A stretch of 53,160 nucleotides of DNA from Desulfurococcales archaeon (GTDB lineage Archaea; Thermoproteota; Thermoprotei_A; Sulfolobales; NBVN01), in the NCBI GenBank assembly GCA_027002995.1, contig JALWZB010000155.1:155682-208841 (forward strand), in the 5' to 3' direction. The notes beneath the pieces are model-generated. The model searched no databases and was not told the origin of the DNA. It worked only from the letters and a program-made list of their open reading frames with translations. A program made the translations under genes and the position numbers. Below are positions 14,193 to 22,352 of this stretch, piece by piece. Within the stretch, counting starts at the first letter, position 1. Each line of letters begins with the position of its first letter.

Positions 14193-14929
14193 GTGGGTCA
14201 GAAAAAACAGGGGCTGTGAGTAAGGGTGAGGATCTGAACCAGTTAGTTGAGGCTTTAAAGGAGGCGGTGATGGAGCTCAGAGAGACCGTTACTGAGCTTA
14301 CTAATCCCCTGAACAGACTCTCATATAGCGGAAATACTGAGGAAGCTAACACGTACAGGACCAAGGTAGAAGCAATACCACTAAGTAAGCCCACCGAGAA
14401 GAAGGGTGAGGAAGAAACAACCTCCAGTAGTACCGACCGTAAGTTAGCGTCCGAGGCTTTAGCTAGTGAATCCAGTACAACAGTATCTGGAGATCAGGGC
14501 AGTATTAGGAAGTTAATGAGTTACGTTACATCAGAGGCGCCTTATTCAGCGATAAATACCGGAAACAGATTGCGAAGAATTATGAGATTAATGCGCGTCA
14601 TATTTAATCTGAGAGGTAAGATACCGCCTACACTGCTCGAGCAATACATAGAGATCTTTGTGGGTCTTGGATTAATAACGAGGGATGATGCGGACTTAGT
14701 TAAAAATGTACTTAGAGCAATTAATGAGGGTTACGCAAGCGGGTTAGGTCCAGAAGAACAAATACTTCTCATGACGCTACTCGCTAAAGGCTTAGGTATA
14801 AATGACGAGGCCCTCGAGGAGGAAGCACTGCGGGTTATTGCAGAGAACCTTGTTAAGGGGACCCCATCCAGAGGTGGTGATGGACCCCGCTCACACTTGG
14901 GAGGGACCCCCACCGATAAAGCGGGCTGA
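14189..14929 (+). CDS. Soluble archaellum accessory protein, ArlX/ArlCDE-like
   Basis: From ATG 14189 (after GGAGGTGG) the protein is 246 aa. Residues about 10-45 form an amphipathic, probably coiled-coil segment ending in ELTNPLNRL, reminiscent of the NPF-type motif in the motor-scaffold proteins ArlC/D/E and ArlX. A low-complexity Ser/Thr/Glu linker follows, then a helical domain (about 105-225) with SYVTSEAPYSAINTGNRLR and alternating Leu/Ile. There is no transmembrane helix. Position between arlB and arlG is where arlX sits in Sulfolobales. Assignment is by context and motif resemblance; the ring-forming role is inferred. Confidence 0.55.
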   Translation: MSGSEKTGAVSKGEDLNQLVEALKEAVMELRETVTELTNPLNRLSYSGNTEEANTYRTKVEAIPLSKPTEKKGEEETTSSSTDRKLASEALASESSTTVSGDQGSIRKLMSYVTSEAPYSAINTGNRLRRIMRLMRVIFNLRGKIPPTLLEQYIEIFVGLGLITRDDADLVKNVLRAINEGYASGLGPEEQILLMTLLAKGLGINDEALEEEALRVIAENLVKGTPSRGGDGPRSHLGGTPTDKAG

Positions 14930-14939
14930 GGGATCATGA

Positions 14940-15428
14940 ATGGGCGAGTCAACAGCGATAGTTCATGCTATACTGACGATAGTGGGAGTGATACTAGCGT
15001 CGATATTCGCAGCTTACGTTATAGGTAGGATGGGGTATGTTAATAGTGTGCTGTCTAACGTAATAAACAGCAAGTTAGAGGAGCTACAGACCAACATTAA
15101 GATAGTGGCTGGTTTCTACAATCAGACCCAAAATAAGTACGTAATATACGTGAAGAACGTTGGTGACGTCGAAATATCTGAGACAGACCTTTACAATAGG
15201 TCAGAAGTGTACATAGGACCATATAATGGGTACCCCAGAATGTTCCTAATATCGAACGTAACATCATCAACAACCGCAAACATAGTTGACCTAGATGGCG
15301 ATAATATCTGGAGCCCTGGAGAGACCATAGTGATTAAGGTCCCGTATAATACCACAGGCTTAGGTGCTGTTGAAGTTAAGGTAGTCCTCCCATCTGGCGC
15401 GTATGCTGAGGAGGTGTTGCCAGGGTGA
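14940..15428 (+). CDS. arlG: Archaellum stator protein ArlG (FlaG)
   Basis: ArlG caps and works with ArlF to anchor the motor to the S-layer. The 162-residue protein has an N-terminal hydrophobic helix (about 7-28, archaellin-like but without a cleavage site) and a beta-sandwich external domain with YVIYVKNVGDVEIS and a conserved-looking DGDNIWSPGETI turn, as in ArlG/ArlF. It is followed 6 nt later by arlF, the usual partner. Two or three NxT/S sequons sit in the external part. Confidence 0.85.
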   Translation: MGESTAIVHAILTIVGVILASIFAAYVIGRMGYVNSVLSNVINSKLEELQTNIKIVAGFYNQTQNKYVIYVKNVGDVEISETDLYNRSEVYIGPYNGYPRMFLISNVTSSTTANIVDLDGDNIWSPGETIVIKVPYNTTGLGAVEVKVVLPSGAYAEEVLPG

Positions 15429-15434
15429 TGAACC

Positions 15435-15941
15435 GTGCCAAGCGAGATAACAATAACTGGCGCTATAGTTGCATTCGTGCTTATATCGTTGATAGTTGCG
15501 GGTGTATCACTGGTAGTTACCGCAGTGCTCGTACTACATAATCAGGCAACCGCTAGCCTAGAGAAGGAGGCCCTAGCCATCCACCAGATGATACTCATAC
15601 TTAACGGAACGATCATTAACTCAACAACGCTAGAAGTGAACTTCACAGTGAAGGGCATCTCCCTAATCCCACTAACGGCGATGCAAGTAGTAGTCAAGTA
15701 TGTTAACACGCTAAACAAAACAGAAACGTACCTACTAGATTACGGTAGCAACCCCGGTTGGACACTTAACGCGATATACGTCGGCAACACGACTCGAACA
15801 CTTTCCTCAGGGGACTATCTAGCGCCTGGGGAGAAGGCCGAAATCACCATAACATTACCCACACCCTCCTCCGGCACGCAACCGATACTGGTAATCCTTG
15901 TCTCCCCGTCAGGCTCTAAAGGTGAATATGCCCTGGGGTGA
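15435..15941 (+). CDS. arlF: Archaellum stator protein ArlF (FlaF)
   Basis: ArlF binds the S-layer and makes a static stator with ArlG. The 168-residue protein has a long N-terminal hydrophobic helix (about 8-34) and an immunoglobulin-like beta domain with YLAPGEKAEITITLP, typical of the family. Start is GTG 15435 after GGTGATG that overlaps the arlG stop. The stop overlaps the next gene's first codons. Confidence 0.85.
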   Translation: MPSEITITGAIVAFVLISLIVAGVSLVVTAVLVLHNQATASLEKEALAIHQMILILNGTIINSTTLEVNFTVKGISLIPLTAMQVVVKYVNTLNKTETYLLDYGSNPGWTLNAIYVGNTTRTLSSGDYLAPGEKAEITITLPTPSSGTQPILVILVSPSGSKGEYALG

Positions 15942-16657
15942 TAAGGATGAGGCACGTCATAATTTCCACGGGAAATGAGGAGCTCGACATAAGGCTGGGG
16001 GGCGGGTTTCCGCACCCAAACCTAATACTTATTGAGGGGGATCACGGATCCGGTAAGAGTGCCCTAGGGCAGCAGTTCCTCTACGGTGCACTGAAGAGGG
16101 GGCTTAAGGGGTTAGTGGTAGCTACTGAGGTTACGCCGAGGGAGCTGGTTAGGAGTATGAAGGAAATACAATTAGTTGATGCTGATAAATTCTACATGTT
16201 CGGGCAACTACGCATACTTACACTTCATCTTAAGAGGTTTGAGTGGAGACGTCGGCTAGGCCGCTTGGTACTGCCCATACTAGCTGAGTACCTAGAGAAG
16301 AACCAGGAGCGTTTTGACGTAGCCCTCATAGATTCCTTAACGCAGCTACTGACATACGCAGACACAAGTACCGTGCTGAACTTCATGAAGAGGCTAAGGC
16401 TACTCACAAGTGTAGGGAAGTCAGTGATACTGACAATGCATCCCAACGCAACGGAACCAGCATTAGCATCTAAAATTCGTGGAATGTGCGACGGATACAT
16501 CAAGGTTAGGAATGAAGCCATAGGTGGTAGGATACTGAAGGTCATGAGCGTAGTCAAGATGAGGGGCATGCCTCCTGGAGCCGAGACCTCAATTACCTTC
16601 GATGTTGACCCCGCGATGGGTATTAAGATAGTCCCGATCAAGGCGGCTAAGGCGTAA
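15938..16657 (+). CDS. arlH: Archaellum motor ATP-binding protein ArlH (FlaH)
   Basis: ArlH is a RecA/KaiC-like protein that binds ATP and regulates the ArlI motor inside the ArlX/ArlCDE ring. Walker A is GDHGSGKS (34-41), and a Walker B-like strand VALIDSLTQLL lies near residue 130. The length, 239 aa, is normal. Start: GTG 15938 overlaps the arlF stop; ATG 15947 after GGGGTGAT is equally good and gives MRHVIIS. Confidence 0.92.
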   Translation: MIRMRHVIISTGNEELDIRLGGGFPHPNLILIEGDHGSGKSALGQQFLYGALKRGLKGLVVATEVTPRELVRSMKEIQLVDADKFYMFGQLRILTLHLKRFEWRRRLGRLVLPILAEYLEKNQERFDVALIDSLTQLLTYADTSTVLNFMKRLRLLTSVGKSVILTMHPNATEPALASKIRGMCDGYIKVRNEAIGGRILKVMSVVKMRGMPPGAETSITFDVDPAMGIKIVPIKAAKA

Positions 16658-16661
16658 GGGG

Positions 16662-19600
16662 GTGAGGCGTGTGGCACTAAAGGTACCCGTCCCGAAACTA
16701 CGGCTCAGGAAGAAGAAGGTTGAGGAGATTAAGTTTAGCGCGGAGTGTAAACTGCCTTACCATGAGGAGGAAGAGCCGTGGTACTTGAAGGAGTATATAG
16801 CGCAGGTTAGGGAGAAATACGGAGAGCCTGACTTTGTTGATAAGGTGCCCGGTGAATACAAGTTCAAGAAACAGTTTAACGTGATCTACCCGGTCGGCGG
16901 CGGGATATTCATTCACGCGCTCAGCGAGCGAACTGAGGGAGGATACGCTAGATACATAGTTATAGAGCCGCCTAGGCCTCCTGAAGAGATATTGCGTAAG
17001 GCTGAGGAATTAATTGCGGCTAAGATACCTGAGGGCTACATACCGAAGTCGCCACAAGAGAAGGCCTGTATGTTACTCGAGTTAGTTAAGTCGTCCTTCA
17101 CCAGCTTAGGAGGCCCTAACGGAGGTAAGAAGAGGTTAGCGTTCAGGAAGCGCGGGAGCAATAGCGGCAATGGAGGTAAGGAGACGATCAAGTACGCGAA
17201 GCCTGAGGAGTTGCTTAATGCTGTGATATACCACATAGTCAGGGATAAGATAAGTGTAGGATTGCTTGAGCCCTTCATACGTGACCCATACATAGAGGAC
17301 ATATCATGCAGTGGGTTAGGTAACATCTTTATAATACATAAGATCTTCGGGCCTATGGAGAGCAACATAGGGTTCAAGAGTCATGATGAACTTAACGCGT
17401 ACTTAATAGCGCTAGCCGAGAAGATCGGTAAGCCACTATCAAACGCTAGGCCCATAGTAGACGCGACATTACCTGACGGTTCACGTATAAACATAGTGTA
17501 CGGAACTGACGTTAGCTTAAGAGGCTCCAACTTCACGATCCGTAAAGTGTCAAAGACCCCGCTAAGCGTAACTCAGCTCATAAACTGGGGCACCTTCGAC
17601 GCTAGGGTCGCAGCATACATGTGGATCCTGCTGAGGGAAGGCATGAGCGGCTTCATATGTGGCGAGACCGCCAGCGGCAAAACAACCTCACTAACAGCCA
17701 TGCTTGTGTTCATAAGACCAAGCGCCAAGATAGTGTCTATCGAGGACACAGCTGAGGTCATAGTACCGCACCCCAACTGGACAAGGGAACTAACTAGAGA
17801 CACTGGTAAGCCAGAAAGCAGCGTCACAATGTTCGACTTACTCAAGGCCGCCCTCAGACAGCGACCTAACTACATCATAGTCGGTGAGATACGTGGAGCT
17901 GAGGGTAACATAGCGTTCCAAGCAATGCAAAGTGTTTCCTGGGACACGCCAATACTGGTAAGAAATGACGAAACAGGTAGAGTGGAGTTCGTGAATATAG
18001 GAGAGTTCGTAGACAAATACTATGAGGAAGGCGAAGAGAGAACACCTAAGCCTGTTGATAAGTACTCTGTGTTATCAATGGATAAGAACGGCAGGGTAAA
18101 GTGGTCTAAGATAAGGTACGTACTTCGACACAGAGCTTCAGAAATCTATGAGATAACGTATGAGGGTAAAGGAGTCCTAAAGGCTACAGGCTCCCACAGT
18201 GTGTTCGTATTGGATGAAGACACATTAGAAGTGTCTCCTAAACCTGTTAGTCAATTAAAGAAGGGCGACCTACTTGTGTCATTTGTTAAGAGACATACAG
18301 ACGAGGGAAAGCTAGAGATTATTGACGTATATGACTTATTGAGAAAACATAACCATAGGGTAAGGTTAGTGAATAATAATGTTAAGATAGGAAGCAACAA
18401 GCCCTTGAAGAGACAACTAGTTCTGGATAGGGAGATAGCATTCCTTCTGGGCACTTACTTAGCTGACGGTTGCATCGAGTATAAGAATGGGCTGAATCCC
18501 GTAGTAGCTATGTCCATGGATGCTGGTGAGAAAACCTTAATGGAGAGGACTATTAGGATCGTTAAGAAGCTTGGTGCAAATATTTCAATAAGAGATAGGC
18601 AAACCTATAGTGTTGTTAAAGTGCATAATGCCCCACTAGCATATACTATTGCAAGCTTAGTTGGCAGAAAATTGACTGAAAAGCGCATACCAAATGAGCT
18701 TTGGAGTTCGCCGCCTAGCGTAATTAGAGGGTTCTTTGAGGGTTACGTGGCTGATGCCCAAAGGACTAATGTCAGAGGAGGAATAGTGGTGTACACTACG
18801 AAGAATAGGAAACTAGCGGTAGAGCTTGTATGGCTTGCAAGGCTAGCCGGCTTAGAATCAAAAATGTTTGAAATCGAAGATAAAAGATACGGCAGATACT
18901 ATGATATTCACGTAAGACTATTCCCAAGACAAAGTATTAGGAATTGGAGTGATCGGATACCGCTAAAGCCGTTAATCAAGATAATAGAGAGGAATAATTT
19001 AGAGAAGAAACTTCCGCTAGCCTTAACATACGTTATACGTAGATATAGGTACGGAAGACAAAGATTTGTTTTGAGGAAGACTGCTAAGAAGATAGTAGAA
19101 TTCATAGAGAAATACACGAAGAACCTTGACGAGGAATCCAAGAAACTACTAGAAAGAGCAAAGAGGATCTTGGAAAGCGACATAGCACTACTGAAGGTCA
19201 TCGATGTGAAGAAAAAGAGGTATGATGGTTATGTCTATGATATATCCGTACCCGGAACAGAGTTATTCATTGGAGGAGAAATACCAATAGCGCTACATAA
19301 CACTGGTCACCCCGTACTCTCCACGTTCCACGCCGCTGACATCGACAGACTTGTCCAGAGGCTCACTAATCACCCAATAAACGTACCGAAAACCAACATG
19401 GATTCCTTGAACTTTGCTTGGTTCCAAAGCGCCGTGTACACAAAGCAAGGGTTCCTTGCGAGGAGAATGATTAAGCTCTACGAGCTAATAGGTTATGACC
19501 CCTCAACTGACAGCATCCTAGCCGTGCCGGTCTTCGTCTGGGACCCGTCGACCGACAGATTCATATTCAGCGGTAGGGGAGCAAGCTACTTGCTTGAGGA

Positions 19601-19802
19601 GAAGATAGCGGTAATGAAGGGCATACCTAGGAGCAGGATAAAGGAGATATACGATGAGCTCGAGCTGAGGAGAGCGTTCCTAGAGGAGATGGTTAGGCGT
19701 AAGGTATTCAACTACTGGGACGTGTGGAAAGCTGTTGTGAAGGCTGATGAGTTAGGTGTTGAGGAAGCTCTGAGGAGGTTAAGGGCGGGGACCCTGCTAT
19801 GA
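16662..19802 (+). CDS. arlI: Archaellum motor ATPase ArlI (FlaI) precursor with intein
   Basis: ArlI is the hexameric secretion-type ATPase that assembles and rotates the archaellum. The precursor is 1046 aa; removing a 457-residue intein (residues 424-880) leaves 589 aa. The exteins show the N-terminal domain (about 1-220), Walker A GETASGKT near 334, the Walker B region NYIIVGEIRGAEGNIAFQAMQ (about 403-423) and, after the intein, TGHPVLSTFHA, the His box. The intein sits exactly between the last two, so no active ATPase exists before splicing. GTG 16662 follows GGGG; GTG 16671 is an alternative. arlJ overlaps the stop. Confidence 0.95.
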   Translation: MRRVALKVPVPKLRLRKKKVEEIKFSAECKLPYHEEEEPWYLKEYIAQVREKYGEPDFVDKVPGEYKFKKQFNVIYPVGGGIFIHALSERTEGGYARYIVIEPPRPPEEILRKAEELIAAKIPEGYIPKSPQEKACMLLELVKSSFTSLGGPNGGKKRLAFRKRGSNSGNGGKETIKYAKPEELLNAVIYHIVRDKISVGLLEPFIRDPYIEDISCSGLGNIFIIHKIFGPMESNIGFKSHDELNAYLIALAEKIGKPLSNARPIVDATLPDGSRINIVYGTDVSLRGSNFTIRKVSKTPLSVTQLINWGTFDARVAAYMWILLREGMSGFICGETASGKTTSLTAMLVFIRPSAKIVSIEDTAEVIVPHPNWTRELTRDTGKPESSVTMFDLLKAALRQRPNYIIVGEIRGAEGNIAFQAMQSVSWDTPILVRNDETGRVEFVNIGEFVDKYYEEGEERTPKPVDKYSVLSMDKNGRVKWSKIRYVLRHRASEIYEITYEGKGVLKATGSHSVFVLDEDTLEVSPKPVSQLKKGDLLVSFVKRHTDEGKLEIIDVYDLLRKHNHRVRLVNNNVKIGSNKPLKRQLVLDREIAFLLGTYLADGCIEYKNGLNPVVAMSMDAGEKTLMERTIRIVKKLGANISIRDRQTYSVVKVHNAPLAYTIASLVGRKLTEKRIPNELWSSPPSVIRGFFEGYVADAQRTNVRGGIVVYTTKNRKLAVELVWLARLAGLESKMFEIEDKRYGRYYDIHVRLFPRQSIRNWSDRIPLKPLIKIIERNNLEKKLPLALTYVIRRYRYGRQRFVLRKTAKKIVEFIEKYTKNLDEESKKLLERAKRILESDIALLKVIDVKKKRYDGYVYDISVPGTELFIGGEIPIALHNTGHPVLSTFHAADIDRLVQRLTNHPINVPKTNMDSLNFAWFQSAVYTKQGFLARRMIKLYELIGYDPSTDSILAVPVFVWDPSTDRFIFSGRGASYLLEEKIAVMKGIPRSRIKEIYDELELRRAFLEEMVRRKVFNYWDVWKAVVKADELGVEEALRRLRAGTLL
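17931..19301 (+). mobile_element. Intein with LAGLIDADG homing endonuclease in ArlI
   Basis: The 457-residue insertion begins SVSWDTPILV (block A, nucleophile Ser1). It has a block B TGSH (Thr86, His89) in LKATGSHSVFV, and ends VYDISVPG, then GGEIPIALHN with penultimate His and terminal Asn before Thr+1. Between are two endonuclease motifs, LLGTYLADG (172-180) and GFFEGYVAD (267-275), of a LAGLIDADG homing endonuclease. Both aspartates are present, so the endonuclease may be active. All splicing residues needed for a class 1 intein are intact. By eye the base composition is more AT-rich than the exteins, as expected for a transferred element. Confidence 0.95.
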
Positions 19803-21451
19803 AGAACATGAAGTTACCCAAACCTAAGGATATCGTGTTGAGATCTCTGGCAATATCCATTATTGCTTACGCCGTATACTATGTCGTAATGTACGTTAAG
19901 GTACCGTACCCAACGAACTATGTGATCCTAGGCACAGTTTCCTTCGCGTTATTCATTATTTTCTATATGCCTCAACTCATGGGCATAAAGAAGGAGAAGT
20001 ATGAACCAGACATCGACTTCATATTCATGCTGGCGCACATGCTCTCAGTAGCATCGAGCAAGACGTCTAACGTGAATGTCGTCGGCTCAGTATCTAAGGA
20101 GAACATCTATGGCAAGTACGCTAAGTTCTTCAAACGCGTTTACCTTCTAGTTAAGGAATACGGCTACGACTTCCCGCGCGCAATGATGATAGTTAGTAAG
20201 GATGCCGAGAAAGTTAAGTACCTTAAGGACTTCATGGAGCGTTACGCAGCCGCTGTTAAGGTTGGTGAGGATATCGAGAGATTCATGGAGGTCGAATTAA
20301 GAAACTCCATGAACACGTTCGAATACATATACTCCAGAGTTATGGACTCTGTACGTGTGCTTCTAGGGGTGTACACAGCTGTCATGACCTCAGTGATATT
20401 CGTTATCTCCAACCTACTCGTACTATCCATAATCTTCGGCGGAGACCTAACAATTATTTACGTGTCCTTCATAGGTTCCTTCATAGCCTTGGCCGCTGTG
20501 CTCATCACACTTCGCATAGGTCTACCTAAGGACTTCCTTGTGATCGCGGGAAAGGCCCGTAGGAAGGTACTTGAGGTACCATTCATGGCCACACTTGCAG
20601 GTGTCACCGCTAGCCTCTGGATCTTTATAATGTACCTGTTCTATATCATAAACATCGATGCGTACCTCTTGATAGCTGTAGTTGGGTTACTCCTGCTCGC
20701 ACCAGGCTATCTGATTAGGAAGATAGAGAATCACGTACGCCTAGTTGATGAGGACTTTCCCGTCTTTATCCGCATGTATGGCAATAACCTTTCAATAATA
20801 CCGTCCCCTCTGAAAGCCATCGAGCCCCTCACAAGCGTGGTTTTCGGGCGCATAGCGTCAGCCGTGAGAAGACTACACACTCTCCTAGCTAATAACATTA
20901 GCTTCAGCGTAGCCATAAAGGAATTCGCTAAAAGCAGCGCATCTGAGCTCGTCAGAAGGTCCTCAGAAATAATAAGTGACACACTGAAGTTCGGAGGGAA
21001 TACCTATAAAGTAGGTCTAATACTTTCCGACCTCTCCCTAATGATAAACAGGATAAGGAGACGCAGGTTCCAAGTCCACAAAACATTCGAGACTTCAGTT
21101 TACGCACTACACGTAACGAATATACTGCTCATAACTTTCATAACGAGCCTAATGACAATATTTGCTAGGGCACTATCAAGCATTCAAACGCTAATACCGT
21201 TCTACGCCCTTCCCCAGCCAATAATAATGTTACTTAGCTTAAGCACAGCCGTAGCGTTAACAGTGATAAACTCCTGTGCACTAACCATGACAAATGGTGG
21301 ACTCCGTCACACAACAATATACTACATGGGCCTACTGTTACTCTTAGGCGGCATAAGCGCCTATGCGTCAAACATCCTAGTAAACGTAATAATGAAACCA
21401 CTGAGTTCAGTAATGACTCAAGCACTACAGCCAATATACCCCACTACTTAA
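19799..21451 (+). CDS. arlJ: Archaellum membrane platform protein ArlJ (FlaJ)
   Basis: ArlJ is the polytopic membrane protein on which ArlI acts, related to TadC/PilC platforms. The 550-residue protein shows about nine hydrophobic segments: two near 15-60, a cluster at 190-240 and 265-305, and a C-terminal group at 435-540. The large cytoplasmic loop between (about 60-190, basic) contains the type II secretion F-like domain. It overlaps arlI by 4 nt and closes the cluster. Confidence 0.9.
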   Translation: MKNMKLPKPKDIVLRSLAISIIAYAVYYVVMYVKVPYPTNYVILGTVSFALFIIFYMPQLMGIKKEKYEPDIDFIFMLAHMLSVASSKTSNVNVVGSVSKENIYGKYAKFFKRVYLLVKEYGYDFPRAMMIVSKDAEKVKYLKDFMERYAAAVKVGEDIERFMEVELRNSMNTFEYIYSRVMDSVRVLLGVYTAVMTSVIFVISNLLVLSIIFGGDLTIIYVSFIGSFIALAAVLITLRIGLPKDFLVIAGKARRKVLEVPFMATLAGVTASLWIFIMYLFYIINIDAYLLIAVVGLLLLAPGYLIRKIENHVRLVDEDFPVFIRMYGNNLSIIPSPLKAIEPLTSVVFGRIASAVRRLHTLLANNISFSVAIKEFAKSSASELVRRSSEIISDTLKFGGNTYKVGLILSDLSLMINRIRRRRFQVHKTFETSVYALHVTNILLITFITSLMTIFARALSSIQTLIPFYALPQPIIMLLSLSTAVALTVINSCALTMTNGGLRHTTIYYMGLLLLLGGISAYASNILVNVIMKPLSSVMTQALQPIYPTT

Positions 21452-21566
21452 TGACTAAAGACTCGAGGCCATTTAGGATTAGGATATTCTTTGCTAAACT
21501 TGAGTTAATGAGTGTCAGAACAATATTTCATGACACCCGTAGCCTTAAGAACCCGCGTGTCGTGTG

Positions 21567-21644
21567 TGGCGGGCCCGCGGGGATTTGAACCCCGGACCAC
21601 CGGCTTAGAAGGCCGGCGCCCTATCCTGGCTAGGCTACGGGCCC
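21567..21644 (-). tRNA. tRNA-Arg (TCT)
   Basis: Acceptor GGGCCCG/CGGGCCC, D arm GCCT/GGGC, anticodon stem CCGGC/GCCGG with loop CTTCTAA, variable loop TGGTC and T arm with TTCAAAT give a complete intron-less cloverleaf. Discriminator is G73 and CCA is encoded (21567-21569). The D-loop has GGAT, normal for Arg. A TATA-like CTAAATAA at 21673-21680, inside the 3' end of the neighbouring gene, is about 28 nt upstream. Confidence 0.97.
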
Positions 21645-21659
21645 TCGCCAATTGGTGTT

Positions 21660-22352
21660 TTAGTTCTTTGGGTTATTTAGGTTTCGCTTAAGGTATCCTA
21701 GTAGATCTATTATCTGATTTGAGAACTTCCTGAGGACTATGGAGCCCGCCAGATCGTAGATCTCCTTGGCTTTCATAAGTATGACGTAGTCACTGCTAGC
21801 GATAACTCCTCTAGAAGCTATTACCTCAGTATCTGCTTTCGACGCTAGGATAACCTCCCATTGAGGGGATCGCATACGTATCATCTTGGAATGCTCTGCG
21901 CTCATGCTAACGGACTTATCTAGGAATAACGTGACGTTGCTGGGTCTCAGCTCGTCTACCGCGTCCTTGACGAGTTTAATAGCATTCATAATCGATGGTG
22001 TTGAGAAGTTCCTGATCTTCGCGCTTCTTAAATCCCTCACTATGCCGTCATCGCATAGGTAAAGCGTTAATCCCTCAATGGCCGCAGCCACCGTCAATAG
22101 TACGTTGTACCCGTCAATGATCAAGTGACGTCCTCGAACCTCACTAACCGTCTTTTCTCGAATAGAAGTAACGTCGTTATCGCTGTGTATGCATCGGTAA
22201 AGCAGCATCCTCTCTTCCCTAGTCAATAAATACCTTGACGTAACTAGATTTAACGCGCCTCTTGACTTGTATCCTCGGTTGAGCAGGTATTTATAATCGA
22301 TTAGTGCTTCAAGTAACTCTCGACGTAGGTGCTTTTCAGGATCTTTTGTCAT
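21660..22352 (-). CDS. DUF434 domain protein
   Basis: The N-terminal half (about 10-70) carries the DUF434 signature LLNRGYKSRGALNLVTSRYLLTREER broken over two helices; the rest has IIDGYNVLLT, a PIN/nuclease-like strand with aspartate, and FLDKSVSMSA. Domain layout is that of archaeal and clostridial DUF434 proteins; a nuclease role is suspected from the PIN-like half but is not shown. ATG 22352 overlaps the alaS stop by 4 nt, so it is cotranscribed with alaS. Confidence 0.8.
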   Translation of the reverse strand: MTKDPEKHLRRELLEALIDYKYLLNRGYKSRGALNLVTSRYLLTREERMLLYRCIHSDNDVTSIREKTVSEVRGRHLIIDGYNVLLTVAAAIEGLTLYLCDDGIVRDLRSAKIRNFSTPSIMNAIKLVKDAVDELRPSNVTLFLDKSVSMSAEHSKMIRMRSPQWEVILASKADTEVIASRGVIASSDYVILMKAKEIYDLAGSIVLRKFSNQIIDLLGYLKRNLNNPKN

